Assembly (NCBI RefSeq): GCF_025860405.1
Contig: NZ_CP063785.1
Span: forward strand, 1,612,001-1,676,000
Origin: Tolypothrix sp. PCC 7712
Lineage (GTDB): Bacteria; Cyanobacteriota; Cyanobacteriia; Cyanobacteriales; Nostocaceae
Direction: 5' to 3'
Length of the DNA stretch: 64,000 nucleotides
The notes under the pieces are model-generated. The model worked only from the letters and a program-made list of their open reading frames with translations. It made no database searches and was not told the origin of the DNA. The position numbers and the translations under genes were made by a program. Shown piece after piece: positions 9,883-19,788 of this stretch; position 1 is the first letter of the stretch; each line of letters starts with the position of its first letter.

Positions 9883-11313
9883 TCAGACGGTATCCATTGC
9901 CTCGAATTCAAACTTGATTTCTTTCCACAGTTCACAAGCAACGGCCAATTCTGGAGACCACTTAGCGGCTTCGCGGATAATGTCGTTACCTTCACGAGCC
10001 AAGTTGCGACCTTCGTTACGAGCTTGAACGCAAGCTTCTAAAGCTACACGGTTAGCTGTAGCACCAGGAGCATTACCCCAGGGGTGACCAAGTGTACCAC
10101 CACCGAATTGTAGTACGGAGTCATCACCAAAGATTTCTACTAGTGCAGGCATGTGCCAGATGTGAATACCACCAGAAGCAACTGCCATTACGCCAGGTAG
10201 AGAAGCCCAGTCTTGGGTAAAGTAGATACCACGAGACTTGTCTTGCTCAACATAGTTTTCACGCAACAGGTCAACGAAGCCCATTGTGATACCACGCTCA
10301 CCTTCTAACTTACCAACTACGGTTCCGGTATGGATGTGGTCACCACCAGATAAACGTAGGGCTTTAGCCAATACACGGAAGTGAATACCGTGGTTCTTTT
10401 GACGGTCGATTACAGCGTGCATAGCACGGTGAATGTGCAACAGAATACCGTTATCGCGGCACCAACGAGCCAATGTAGTGTTGGCGGTGAAACCTGCGGT
10501 GAGGTAGTCGTGCATGATGATCGGCTGTTTGAGTTCTTTAGCAAACTCAGCCCGTTGCAACATTTGCTCGCAGGTGGGGGCGGTAACGTTCAGGTAGTGA
10601 CCTTTGATTTCACCTGTTTCTGCTTGAGCTTTAGCTATAGCTTCAGAAACAAACAAGAAGCGATCGCGCCATCTTTGGAATGGTGCAGAGTTGATATTTT
10701 CGTCGTCTTTGGTGAAGTCCAAACCACCGCGTAAGCACTCGTATACAGCGCGTCCGTAGTTCTTAGCAGACAGACCTAGTTTGGGTTTGATTGTACAACC
10801 CAGCAAAGGACGACCGTATTTGTTTAATTTGTCACGCTCAACTTGGATACCGTGTGGAGGGCCTTGGAAAGTCTTGATGTAAGCTACAGGGAAGCGGATG
10901 TCTTCCAAACGCAGTGCCCGTAGAGCTTTAAAACCAAACACGTTACCTACAATTGAGGTCAAAACGTTGGTAACAGAGCCTTCTTCAAACAGGTCTAGAG
11001 GATAAGCAATGTAGGCAATAAATTGGTTATCTTCACCGGGAACTGGTTCGATGTCGTAGCAACGACCTTTGTAGCGATCTAGGTCGGTGAGCAAATCTGT
11101 CCACACAGTTGTCCAAGTACCAGTAGAAGACTCAGCCGCTACTGCTGCCGCTGCTTCTTCAAAGGGAACACCAGGCTGGGGTGTCACACGGAATGCCGCT
11201 AAAAGATCTGTATCTTTCGGTGTGTAATCGGGTGTGTAATAAGTTAGTCTGTAATCTTGAACCCCTGCTTTATACCCAGATTTTGACTGAGTCTTCGTTT
11301 GAGCGTAAGACAT
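9883..11313 (-). CDS. rbcL: Ribulose bisphosphate carboxylase/oxygenase large subunit (form IB)
   Basis: 476-residue catalytic subunit of Rubisco. Visible active-site features: the TIKPKLGL motif with the catalytic Lys (K176), the carbamylated Lys in [11 protein letters not shown] (K202, with D204 and E205 binding Mg2+), and the loop 6 [10 protein letters not shown]. The RbcX-binding C-terminal motif is present as [13 protein letters not shown] ribosome site (GGAAGGGAA) lies a few bases before the ATG at 11313. It is first in the rbcLXS operon and has a long leader upstream. No anomalies were seen. Confidence 0.98.
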   Translation of the reverse strand: MSYAQTKTQSKSGYKAGVQDYRLTYYTPDYTPKDTDLLAAFRVTPQPGVPFEEAAAAVAAESSTGTWTTVWTDLLTDLDRYKGRCYDIEPVPGEDNQFIAYIAYPLDLFEEGSVTNVLTSIVGNVFGFKALRALRLEDIRFPVAYIKTFQGPPHGIQVERDKLNKYGRPLLGCTIKPKLGLSAKNYGRAVYECLRGGLDFTKDDENINSAPFQRWRDRFLFVSEAIAKAQAETGEIKGHYLNVTAPTCEQMLQRAEFAKELKQPIIMHDYLTAGFTANTTLARWCRDNGILLHIHRAMHAVIDRQKNHGIHFRVLAKALRLSGGDHIHTGTVVGKLEGERGITMGFVDLLRENYVEQDKSRGIYFTQDWASLPGVMAVASGGIHIWHMPALVEIFGDDSVLQFGGGTLGHPWGNAPGATANRVALEACVQARNEGRNLAREGNDIIREAAKWSPELAVACELWKEIKFEFEAMDTV

Positions 11314-12334
11314 AAATTCCCTTCCAAGAAGTCACACTTTATTACTTAACAAACTACGCTTAGTGCAATTTCCCCTCACCCCGCGCTCTCCCCGAGTCAG
11401 CGGGGGGAAGCTCCAGAAAATTTTTTTTGTTAGGGGTTTTCTATGGCAAAGGGTAGTGGTTTCGGTTTAGGAACATTTGGTAACTTATCCAAGACATGAT
11501 TACCAACTTCCTTTTAAGATTCACACAACTGTGTGCTTCTACTCTTCCTCTTTCCCAGGCATATAAGTTCTTTTTATCTCTTTGTCTCACTCTTCTAATA
11601 AGTTGCCTGGCCAAATTTACCCTGCTGTTCTGCAAGGACGGCTTATACCCATTTTTCCTAAAGGAGGATCTAGGTATCTGGGTTTTTTGCACATAAATCT
11701 GGTGCTTTCCTTATAAATTAAGGAAATTCTCAGACTTATTTGGCTTTGGTGGGTTTAGAGGAATGGTGAGCGCAAGACAAAAATTGCACACCACGTAATT
11801 TGTAGCTTGTCTCACAATATATCAAGAAATCAATAAGTTATACTTTGAAACTTTTTAACTTATATATTTAAATTTGTTATTACATAAAGTTTTAAACATT
11901 TTGTTAAGAATAGTTTACAAATGATACCTTGAGGCTGTAACGGGATTGGGAATAGGTAATGGGTAATGGGTAATGGGTAATGGGTAATGGGGAATGGGGA
12001 ATGGGGAATGGGGAATGGGGAACTGAGAAGACAAACACCAAATACCCAACACCAAATACCCAATTCCTGAGAAAAATTGCTACAGGCGTTTGAAAAACAC
12101 TTGTTAGGGGAACACTGAGATTAATCCCCAGCCAATTTCAGCGACAGATATCTTTAGCAGTGGGAAAAAGGAATAAGCTAATGCGCGTCTAAATTGCATA
12201 ACTACTAATCAGGGCTGTTAACTGTCAACGGTCAACCGTCAACAGTCTTCACGATAGATTGTGCAACTTAACAGCAGAATAGCTTATCAATCTTTTAAAA
12301 CCCTTTCCCTGACTTCTGTAAGCAGCCTAATGGC
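11314..12334. promoter_or_regulatory. Long rbc leader/promoter region, then spacer
   Basis: About 1 kb without a credible gene. In related Anabaena strains the rbcL transcript starts several hundred bases upstream, so 11314 to about 11850 is probably an untranslated leader with the promoter at its far end (inference from relatives; no specific box identified). Frames of 66-83 codons in 11440-11700 lack family resemblance. A heptamer array lies at 11948-12022. Confidence 0.45.
11948..12022. repeat. Heptanucleotide tandem array (GGGTAAT/GGGGAAT)
   Basis: About ten 7-bp units, first GGGTAAT then GGGGAAT, with small variations. This is the short tandemly repeated repetitive (STRR) type known from heterocystous cyanobacteria. 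Confidence 0.85.
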
Positions 12335-13489
12335 TTGGGTACTGTCACTAAAGGGAATGTCACCGTGGTGTTTTTTTATAAGCGTACTAATGTATTGATT
12401 AGTTCTATCCTGGCGGGATTAATTGTGCTGCCAAGTATTGGAATGGTCGCCTTGACAAATCCAGTCAGAGCGCAAAAAACTACGAATCCTGCTCCAACAC
12501 AAAAAAAACCGGAAACTAATTCATCTAAACCAACTCCCGCTTACCCTGCTTCTGCGCCACCTCCGCGAGTAGACCCATTACCAGATCAACGAGAATTACA
12601 AGAAAATTCCATAGAAACTGATTACCGTGTAACTAACTTGTTAGGAGATGTTACAGGTAATCTGTGGGTAGCTTCTTGGCGGGGCTTGTCGCATATTGAC
12701 CCCAAAACAGGTAAAATCTTGTCTCGCGTTAGTTTACCGAATGTGGCTATTAGTGCTTTAGCCCAAGATAAAGTAGGGCGTATATGGGTAGGAAATTATG
12801 AGGGGCTAATTCGCGTTGAACCCCGCACCAGCGAAATCACCGCGCAAAATTTATTTTTGCCTTCCAAACGGGTGTTATCACTATTAATTGACAAGCGGGG
12901 TTATTTATGGGCGGGTACTGATAACGGTTTAGCTTTAATTAGTCCTGACCAAGGCTTAATTATGACCACGTTAAAAAATTTGCCTGGTGTTAGCGCCAAT
13001 GCCCTAACTTTAGATGCTGATGGTCATTTGTGGGTTGGTACTTTAGATGGACTGATCAGAGTAAATAGTGCAAATGCTTTGATTATGAAGCGGATTGCTG
13101 ATTTACCTGGATCAACCGTGCAAGCTTTAGCTATTAGTCCAGAAGGGCTAATTTGGGCAGGAATGCCAAATAATTTGCTAGTAATTAACCCGAAAACGGG
13201 TGCTGTGTTGCGTTCTGTGACTCGCTTACGTGGGCGTAATGTTACGGCAGTGCGTTTTGCCCAGGATGGTAGTGTTTGGATCGGTACCAACAATGGTTTG
13301 TTACGATTAAATCCAAATACAGGAGCTGTATTAGACCAAGTTGCAGGGCTGCCTTCTAGCCGGGTACTTGCCCTTGCACCTGATATTGCCAATAAGTTGT
13401 GGATTGGCACTAGTGAAGGTCTGGCTTGGTTAATGCCCCAAGTGGGTACAGCAAAGCCCCATTTGGCTTTTAGTCGTGCTGTGAAGTAG
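12335..13489 (+). CDS. Secreted seven-bladed beta-propeller protein (Reg_prop-like repeats)
   Basis: About 384 residues from a TTG start; in-frame GTG codons a few residues in (VTVVFFYKR) are equally plausible starts. The N-terminus has a basic patch (YKRTN), a hydrophobic core (VLISSILAGLIVLPSIGMVAL) and a likely cleavage after VRA, then a Pro/Thr/Ser-rich linker to about residue 85. The rest is seven repeats of the form LWVGT-x-x-GL-x-x-xxPxTG (for example NLWVASWRGL, RIWVGNYEGL, SVWIGTNNGL, KLWIGTSEGL), matching the two-component-regulator propeller repeat; seven copies would close one propeller. There is no kinase domain, so it is probably a periplasmic binding or scaffold protein. Function unknown; panB follows but need not be related. 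Confidence 0.75.
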   Translation: MGTVTKGNVTVVFFYKRTNVLISSILAGLIVLPSIGMVALTNPVRAQKTTNPAPTQKKPETNSSKPTPAYPASAPPPRVDPLPDQRELQENSIETDYRVTNLLGDVTGNLWVASWRGLSHIDPKTGKILSRVSLPNVAISALAQDKVGRIWVGNYEGLIRVEPRTSEITAQNLFLPSKRVLSLLIDKRGYLWAGTDNGLALISPDQGLIMTTLKNLPGVSANALTLDADGHLWVGTLDGLIRVNSANALIMKRIADLPGSTVQALAISPEGLIWAGMPNNLLVINPKTGAVLRSVTRLRGRNVTAVRFAQDGSVWIGTNNGLLRLNPNTGAVLDQVAGLPSSRVLALAPDIANKLWIGTSEGLAWLMPQVGTAKPHLAFSRAVK

Positions 13490-13663
13490 GGATTGGGGAC
13501 TGGGTACTGGGGACTAGGGACTAGAAAAGAAGAATTGGTGATTTTACTGTTTCCTTGCAACTCTAATCTCTAATCCCTAGGCTCTAACCAATAAATGTTA
13601 ACTTTTAACTTTAGCCTCTCATCTCTAAACTCTAGTCCCTAACCTCTAATATCTAATCCTCTG
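13488..13663. repeat. Degenerate heptamer-type repeats
   Basis: GGGGACT/GGGTACT units at 13488-13524, then pyrimidine-rich CTCTAAT-like units at 13560-13655. Period near seven but degenerate. No gene. Confidence 0.5.
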
Positions 13664-13669
13664 TTGAAA

Positions 13670-14443
13670 ATGGTAGTTACCACCCAAAAATTAATTCAAT
13701 GGAAACAACAAGGACGCTCAATTGTAGCGTTGACAGCTTGGGATTATGCGATCGCACAACTGCTTGATGCAGCTGGGGTAGACTTAATCCTGGTTGGGGA
13801 TTCTATGTCTGTAATTCTTGGGTATGAAACAACACTGCCAATTACTCTAGACGAAATGCTATACCACGCTAAAGCAGTGCGCCGTGGTGTAAAGCGGGCT
13901 TTGATAGTGGTAGATTTACCATTTTTGACTTATCAAGAAAGCATCCAACAAGCTATGCATTCGGCTGGGTCGGTACTGAAGGAAACGGGCGCACAAGCTG
14001 TCAAGTTGGAAGGTGGCTACCCGGCAATGGTAGAAACGATCGCACGTTTGGTACAAGCTGGTATCCCAGTTATGGGTCATGTGGGTTTGACACCGCAATC
14101 AGTCCATCAACTTGGGTTGCGACAACAGGGTAAAACCCAAGAAAGCGCAGAGAGAATTTTAAATGAAGCGATCGCTCTCGAACAAGCAGGTGTTTTTGCG
14201 ATCGTGTTAGAGCATATCCCCGCCGATTTAGCATTGCAGATTACGCAAAAGCTCAGTATTCCCACGATTGGTATTGGTGCAGGGATTCACTGTGATGGTC
14301 AAGTATTAGTTACTTCTGACATTCTGGGGCTTGCAGAAAAAAATCCCCCATTTGCTAAAGTTTATACTAATTTGCGAAATACCATCACTCAAGCCGTACA
14401 AGACTATGCGCTAGAAGTGCGAGAGCGCAAATTCCCTTCTTAA
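13670..14443 (+). CDS. panB: 3-methyl-2-oxobutanoate hydroxymethyltransferase
   Basis: About 257 residues. Catalyses transfer of a hydroxymethyl group from methylene-tetrahydrofolate to alpha-ketoisovalerate, giving ketopantoate, the first step of pantothenate and CoA synthesis. Signature segments: [42 protein letters not shown] (metal-binding Asp in VGDS), [16 protein letters not shown], and [10 protein letters not shown] chose the ATG at 13670 ([12 protein letters not shown]); a TTG two codons upstream is in frame. Length is normal. No panC or other pantothenate gene is adjacent. Confidence 0.95.
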   Translation: MVVTTQKLIQWKQQGRSIVALTAWDYAIAQLLDAAGVDLILVGDSMSVILGYETTLPITLDEMLYHAKAVRRGVKRALIVVDLPFLTYQESIQQAMHSAGSVLKETGAQAVKLEGGYPAMVETIARLVQAGIPVMGHVGLTPQSVHQLGLRQQGKTQESAERILNEAIALEQAGVFAIVLEHIPADLALQITQKLSIPTIGIGAGIHCDGQVLVTSDILGLAEKNPPFAKVYTNLRNTITQAVQDYALEVRERKFPS

Positions 14444-15477
14444 AATAGGGACTGATAATCAGCTTCGGGAAAGGTACGTTACACTTCGTTAACGCATCCT
14501 AATGGACTGACACGCCTAAAATAGTGCATAAAAAAACTCTTGTGGGATGGGTGTCTCACCCGTCCAGGGAGGACAAGATGTCCACCCCACAAGAAAAATT
14601 ATTGCAACATTTTAGCCTTGCCACGCTACTACATGGCTGAGATTTTTTCATAAATTAGGCTAGTACAAAGTTTCGTAGTTGCTTCAGTGATTAGCGAATG
14701 ATAGTATTAGCTGAAGTTGCTTAGGCAAAAAAATAGTAATTGCAGATAGATGTACAGCAACAGGCACCGTGAAAAACTCATCAACTGCACGCATTCAACG
14801 GTAGATTGCCATCACAACATCAGCAATTACTAGGTATAGCTTGAGAGGAAATAAAGATAATAAATAAGTGGTTGGAAATCAACGAAACTAGATTACAAAA
14901 TGTCAATAGACTTGCAATTCTTACCAATGACTAATGACAAATAACAGCCTTAACTAGTTATCTTAAAATTCCACCGACTTACTTAATTGGTTTGAGCAAT
15001 TTCAAACAAACTTAGATTGATTAAGAAAATAAGCAATAAGGTAGATACAGTCGTCTTTGCCAGACAGATGAGAATCCGTATATTACTACATAGTTGCGTA
15101 AATAAAGTTCAGATTCCTAACAGTGCAAAAGCCTATAATTCAGTGCTTATGAGTTACTCTGTAGCGGCACTAGACTTTGATGATTAGTCTTAAAATTTAG
15201 GGAAAATTGCATGGATGTTGGATTTGGACGTTATTAATTTTCAGTAAGCAGAGTAGCCAACTCCTCCAAATCCATCAATGGAGAAAAGAAACCTAAACTA
15301 GAGTATTTTTAGAGCAAGCCCATGAAGTTGCTGAATTCTTAGTGCAATGGTACAAGTGATTCTTTAAGAAAATAGGTTGAGTACGTCTAAAAATCGAAGA
15401 ATCATCTTTTCTCGAGTGAAGACAGATTCATTTCTATTGAAGTATCAATTCTACTCTTAATGGGAAGATTGCAACTT
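14444..15477. other. 1-kb spacer with one palindromic element
   Basis: No credible gene on either strand apart from the small element at 14516-14615. A short plus-strand stretch near 15304-15357 could be read as the C-terminal remnant of a protein (LEQAHEVAEFLVQWYK then stop), but the upstream reading is broken and I cannot name it. Confidence 0.4.
14516..14615. mobile_element. 100-bp MITE-like palindromic element
   Basis: The left half starts CTAAAATAGTGCATAAAAAA and the right half, read inward, starts CTAAAATGTTGCAATAATTT; both continue into CTTGTGGG(A/G)TGG, so the ends are inverted repeats over about 34 bases with a few mismatches. The core contains GACAAGATGTCCACCCCACA, also present in inverse orientation in the element at 20191-20313. 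No coding capacity. No clear target duplication. Confidence 0.6.
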
Positions 15478-15777
15478 CTAATTTTGTAAATCTGCGTATC
15501 TTTGCTCGAGACGAAAATCAGGTGCAGGCTCTAACTTGAGCCATTGTTTACGTTTAGTTTTATTCTTGAGAATATTTACATAATTATCAGCGTAACGGAA
15601 AGCTGATGCACGGTCATAAGCAGCAATAGCTACGGCTTGGGAAAATACCTTTGTAGGGATTTCGTAGCCTGCAAATTTTTGCAATAAAACTAACAAATCT
15701 TCTTCAGTTACAGGTAAGGAAACTTCTTCTACCTGTTCGGGTTCGTTAAATATTTCTTCATTTAGCGCTTTGGACAT
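15478..15777 (-). CDS. Conserved small hypothetical protein, distal gene of an overlapping pair
   Basis: 99 residues from the ATG at 15777 (MSKALNEEIFNEPEQ); an upstream in-frame start at 15807 would extend it further into its neighbour and lacks a ribosome site. Acidic N-terminal third, then a Lys/Arg-rich C-terminal third (KNKTKRKQWLKLEP). No signal peptide, membrane segment or recognised domain. Its first 20 bases overlap the 3' end of the gene at 15758-16003 in another frame, which suggests translational coupling. I do not recognise the family. Confidence 0.6.
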   Translation of the reverse strand: MSKALNEEIFNEPEQVEEVSLPVTEEDLLVLLQKFAGYEIPTKVFSQAVAIAAYDRASAFRYADNYVNILKNKTKRKQWLKLEPAPDFRLEQRYADLQN

Positions 15778-16003
15778 TGAGTACCTCCCCAAAAGCATAA
15801 GATGCAAAACCTGTGATGAAATTTAGCTGTTGCTCACGAGTCTGTAGATTTACCGGGAGTTCATTACTAGAACATCCAATCTCCCGTAAAATTTCCAAGC
15901 AATAAGCACTCAGTTCAGGATATGAAGCTCGTTCCCAATTTCGAGCCACCTCTTTCGCTTTCTCCAGGTTGACTCGAATCACCGTCATTACAGGGCTTGT
16001 CAT
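15758..16003 (-). CDS. Small hypothetical protein, first gene of an overlapping pair
   Basis: 81 residues, mixed charge, predicted helical (NLEKAKEVARNWERASYPEL), with no recognised domain. The ribosome site AAGGAGGG lies seven bases before the ATG and is among the strongest in the window, supporting a real gene. Size, overlap and co-translation resemble a two-gene module such as toxin-antitoxin, but no toxin or antitoxin fold is visible, so that is only a possibility. Confidence 0.6.
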   Translation of the reverse strand: MTSPVMTVIRVNLEKAKEVARNWERASYPELSAYCLEILREIGCSSNELPVNLQTREQQLNFITGFASYAFGEVLNVQSAK

Positions 16004-17008
16004 AAATCTACCCTCCTTTTCTGGATATCGTCATTTTGCTCGGAACGACAAATCCATGTAACCGTGTTATTGCGGAATTTCTCTAGGAGGGCTAGGGGAA
16101 TATCCGGGTATTTACGGTTTATTTTTAGTGGCTATCAGTTGGGGTGACTCTATGTTTTTACACACACTTCATACATAGATATTATTGTCATACTTTATAG
16201 CAGAGAAAGGATTGTAGGCGACAATAATTTATATTCTCTTAATATTATTGTGTGTTTACTTACATTTACTTAAGTGTGATTACGTAAAAAACGAGGAATA
16301 GAAGTAAGGGATATTTAATGAAAAAACCTACTTTTTTTCCGTTAAAAAATATTGCATAAGCAGTGAGTAAGCAATATTTAACGGCAACTCCCCTTCGTTG
16401 GGGGTCATTCTCGAATCCGAAAAAAATTATGGTACACAGAGGGGGACATTGTCGATACTACTTAAGTGAGAATGCGGGACAAGACAGTGATCGCCTACAA
16501 CAATGTCAGTATTCCCAATTTTCGCCATAAATCACTATATTTCTGGCGGGGGATCGCTTTCTTCAAAGCAGCCGAATCAGGTAATTCTTCCCCATGCCTA
16601 AAAATCCTATAACTTCGGGGGTGGAGTTATTCATTGTTATTTGGGCTAATACCAATACTTTTTGGTTAAGGGCAAAAGGGGAAGGGGAAAAGGGACAAGA
16701 AAAAACCTTTAACCTTTCCCCTTTCTCCTGCACAGACGCTACGCGTAGCTTGCTTCCCCGCAGGGGTACACCTTTTCCCAAACCAAATTAAGAGTTGACA
16801 ATCCTTAACCGAGCATTATTGGGGCTAATACTACTACTTAAGAAAGATGTGAAGACCGATCCAGCTAGTTGTCACGCTTTTCTTACAATGACTTTATTAG
16901 AACTAATCTAAATTCCCTTTACCATCAACACTTAGCAAGGGCGGATGAACCGTTGTTTGCGGGTGCTAATTATCCCCTCTGTGTCTGGAGTGGTTTCTCC
17001 AAAAGCCT
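16004..17008. other. 1-kb spacer with one MITE
   Basis: AT-rich, no gene. Contains the 171-bp element at 16652-16822. Should include promoters for the small-gene pair (minus) and clpB (plus). A CIRCE operator was sought near clpB and not seen. Confidence 0.45.
16652..16822. mobile_element. 171-bp inverted-repeat element with 8-bp target duplication (copy A)
   Basis: Left end CCAATACTTTTTGGTTAAGG (16652-16671); right end read inward CCAATAATGCTCGGTTAAGG (16803-16822). They match at 16 of 20 positions. GGCTAATA occurs immediately outside both ends (16644-16651 and 16823-16830), an 8-bp duplication. The interior is A/G-rich on one side and C/T-rich on the other (hairpin-like), with a GC-rich palindromic insert near 16733-16768. 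No coding capacity. Related copies at 37624-38945 (split) and 50010-50095 (partial). Confidence 0.75.
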
Positions 17009-19651
17009 ATGCAACCTACTAATCCCAACCAATTTACAGAAAAAGCCTGGGAAGCGATCGCCCACACCCCAGATATCGCTAAACAATATCAGCAACAACA
17101 GATAGAAAGCGAACACCTAATGAAAGCGCTGCTAGAACAAGAAGGGCTAGCTAGCGGTATATTTACCAAAGCAGGTGTGAATCTGCAAAAAGTCCGCGAG
17201 TCTCTTCCAGAGAGGCTTCGCCAACGCGCCGAACAATTTATTCAACGTCAGCCCAAGGTATCCGGTAGCAGTACTTCTGTTTACTTAGGACGTAGTTTGG
17301 ATACACTTTTAGACCGGGCGGATGGTTATCGTAAAGAATTTAAGGACGATTTTATTTCTATTGAGCATCTGTTGCTCGCTTATGCCAAAGATGACCGCTT
17401 TGGTAAAGGTTTATTCCAAGAATTTGGTTTAGACGAAGGCAAACTAAAAAATATTATTAAACAAATTCGGGGGAGCCAAACAGTGACCGACCAAAATCCA
17501 GAAGGTAAATACCAATCACTGGAAAAATACGGACGTGATCTTACAGAAGCGGCTCGTAAAGGTCAACTTGATCCGGTGATTGGGCGCGATGATGAAATTC
17601 GCCGCACCATCCAAATTCTCTCTCGCCGGACTAAGAATAACCCCGTATTGATTGGTGAACCTGGTGTAGGTAAAACTGCGATCGCGGAAGGATTAGCACA
17701 GCGAATTGTCGCCGGTGATGTCCCCCAGTCTCTCAAAGACCGGAAGCTGATTGCTTTAGATATGGGTGCTTTGATTGCAGGGGCGAAATTCCGGGGTGAA
17801 TTTGAGGAACGTTTAAAAGCGGTATTAAAAGAAGTTACCGAATCTGGCGGCAATATAGTTTTATTTATTGATGAAATTCATACTGTCGTTGGTGCTGGTG
17901 CAACCCAAGGCGCAATGGATGCGGGTAACTTACTCAAACCGATGCTGGCTAGGGGTGAATTGCGCTGTATCGGGGCGACAACTTTAGACGAATACCGCAA
18001 GTACATCGAAAAAGATGCAGCTTTAGAAAGACGCTTCCAGCAAGTTTATGTTGATCAACCCAGCGTGGAAGATACCATCTCTATCTTACGGGGGTTGAAA
18101 GAACGCTATGAAGTTCACCACGGGGTAAGAATTTCCGATAGTTCTTTAGTGGCTGCGGCGACTTTATCTAGTCGCTATATTAGCGATCGCTTCTTACCAG
18201 ATAAAGCTATCGACCTAGTAGACGAAGCCGCCGCCAGATTAAAAATGGAGATTACCTCCAAACCAGAAGAACTTGACGAAATTGATCGCAAGATTCTGCA
18301 ACTGGAAATGGAAAAGCTATCTTTGCAAAAAGAAAGCGATGCAGCTTCTCGTGAACGTTTGGAAAGGCTAGACAAAGAACTGGCAGATTTCAAAGAAGAA
18401 CAAAGAACCCTGAATGCTCAATGGCAATCTGAAAAAGATATTATCAATAAGATTCAGGCTGTCAAAGAAGAAATTGACCGCGTTAATTTAGAAATTCAGC
18501 AATCAGAAAGGGATTATGACCTCAATCGAGCTGCGGAATTAAAGTATGGTAAGTTAACCGACTTACATCGCCGACTAGAAGCCACTGAAAGCGAACTCGC
18601 ACAAGCCCAAGGAACTGGTAAATCCCTCCTACGTGAGGAAGTTACGGAAGCGGATATTGCGGAAGTGATTTCTAAGTGGACAGGAATTCCCATTAGTAAG
18701 TTGGTGGAATCCGAAAAAGAAAAACTACTGCACTTAGAAGATGAACTCCACAACCGAGTCATTGGCCAAGAAGAAGCAGTCACAGCCGTAGCCGATGCAA
18801 TTCAGCGATCGCGTGCTGGTTTAGCAGATCCTAACCGTCCCATTGCTAGCTTTATTTTCCTAGGGCCCACAGGTGTAGGTAAAACCGAGTTAGCCAAAGC
18901 CTTAGCAGCATATATGTTCGACACCGAAGAAGCTTTGGTGCGGATAGATATGTCAGAGTACATGGAGAAGCACGCAGTCTCGCGCTTAATTGGTGCGCCT
19001 CCGGGATACGTTGGTTATGAAGAAGGCGGACAACTGACAGAAGCAATTCGCCGTCGTCCTTATGCAGTAATTCTCTTCGATGAAATCGAGAAAGCCCACC
19101 CCGATGTATTTAACATCTTCCTGCAAATTCTGGATGATGGTCGAGTCACCGATGCCCAAGGTCATACGGTAGACTTCAAAAATGCGATCATTATTATGAC
19201 TAGCAACATCGGTTCCCAGTACATTCTTGATGTCGCTGGCGATGATGCGCGTTACGACGAAATGCGTCATCGGGTAATGGAAGCCATGCGTAATAGTTTC
19301 CGTCCCGAGTTCCTTAACCGTATTGACGAATTAATTATCTTCCACAGCTTGCAGAAGCGGGAATTACGCCAAATCGTCTTGCTACAAGCTGATAGGTTGC
19401 GCCAAAGACTTAGCGATCGCAAGATGTCCTTGAGGCTCTCTGATGCTGCTCTTGACTTTTTAGCAGAAGTAGGGTATGACCCTGTATTTGGAGCACGTCC
19501 ACTGAAGCGAGCGATTCAGCGCGAGTTAGAAACACAAATTGCCAAATCTATCTTGCGCGGCGAATTTAACGATGGCGACTCTATCTTTGTCGATGTCCAA
19601 AATGAACGCCTTTCCTTCAGCCGCTTACCTGTGGAAGTGTTTAGTAGTTAG
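17009..19651 (+). CDS. clpB: ATP-dependent disaggregase ClpB
   Basis: 880-residue Hsp100 chaperone that, with DnaK, threads and resolubilises aggregated proteins. Domains in order: Clp N-domain (about 1-150), first AAA+ module with Walker A GEPGVGKT (216-223) and Walker [10 protein letters not shown], the long coiled-coil middle domain (about 410-540, very rich in Glu/Lys/Leu) that distinguishes ClpB from ClpA/ClpC, second AAA+ module with Walker A GPTGVGKT (619-626) and Walker [13 protein letters not shown], and the C-terminal small domain. The start ATG at 17009 gives the family N-terminus. Cyanobacteria usually have two clpB genes (heat-induced ClpB1 and essential ClpB2); which one this is cannot be decided here. 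A strong terminator lies 106 bases downstream. Confidence 0.96.
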   Translation: MQPTNPNQFTEKAWEAIAHTPDIAKQYQQQQIESEHLMKALLEQEGLASGIFTKAGVNLQKVRESLPERLRQRAEQFIQRQPKVSGSSTSVYLGRSLDTLLDRADGYRKEFKDDFISIEHLLLAYAKDDRFGKGLFQEFGLDEGKLKNIIKQIRGSQTVTDQNPEGKYQSLEKYGRDLTEAARKGQLDPVIGRDDEIRRTIQILSRRTKNNPVLIGEPGVGKTAIAEGLAQRIVAGDVPQSLKDRKLIALDMGALIAGAKFRGEFEERLKAVLKEVTESGGNIVLFIDEIHTVVGAGATQGAMDAGNLLKPMLARGELRCIGATTLDEYRKYIEKDAALERRFQQVYVDQPSVEDTISILRGLKERYEVHHGVRISDSSLVAAATLSSRYISDRFLPDKAIDLVDEAAARLKMEITSKPEELDEIDRKILQLEMEKLSLQKESDAASRERLERLDKELADFKEEQRTLNAQWQSEKDIINKIQAVKEEIDRVNLEIQQSERDYDLNRAAELKYGKLTDLHRRLEATESELAQAQGTGKSLLREEVTEADIAEVISKWTGIPISKLVESEKEKLLHLEDELHNRVIGQEEAVTAVADAIQRSRAGLADPNRPIASFIFLGPTGVGKTELAKALAAYMFDTEEALVRIDMSEYMEKHAVSRLIGAPPGYVGYEEGGQLTEAIRRRPYAVILFDEIEKAHPDVFNIFLQILDDGRVTDAQGHTVDFKNAIIIMTSNIGSQYILDVAGDDARYDEMRHRVMEAMRNSFRPEFLNRIDELIIFHSLQKRELRQIVLLQADRLRQRLSDRKMSLRLSDAALDFLAEVGYDPVFGARPLKRAIQRELETQIAKSILRGEFNDGDSIFVDVQNERLSFSRLPVEVFSS

Positions 19652-19751
19652 ATGGGCATGGGGCATTGGGGATAGGGCATGGGAAAGACAGATTTTCATA
19701 CTTAGTTGTACCAAACCCTGGTATGGATGACTAGTTTGATAGCCTTATTAC

Positions 19752-19788
19752 AAAAAAGCCAAGATTTACTATAAATCTTGGCGTTTTT
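19752..19788 (+). terminator. Strong intrinsic terminator of clpB
   Basis: Perfect 11-bp stem GCCAAGATTTA / TAAATCTTGGC (19758-19768 and 19772-19782) with a 3-base loop, followed by TTTTT. AAAAAA precedes the stem, so it could act in both directions. Confidence 0.85.

Noticed and set aside
15304..15357. Remnant of a protein (LEQAHEVAEFLVQWYK then stop)
   Set aside because: Too short, with no continuous frame upstream and no family match.
16800..17008. CIRCE heat-shock operator upstream of clpB
   Set aside because: No TTAGCACTC-N9-GAGTGCTAA-like inverted repeat was found.
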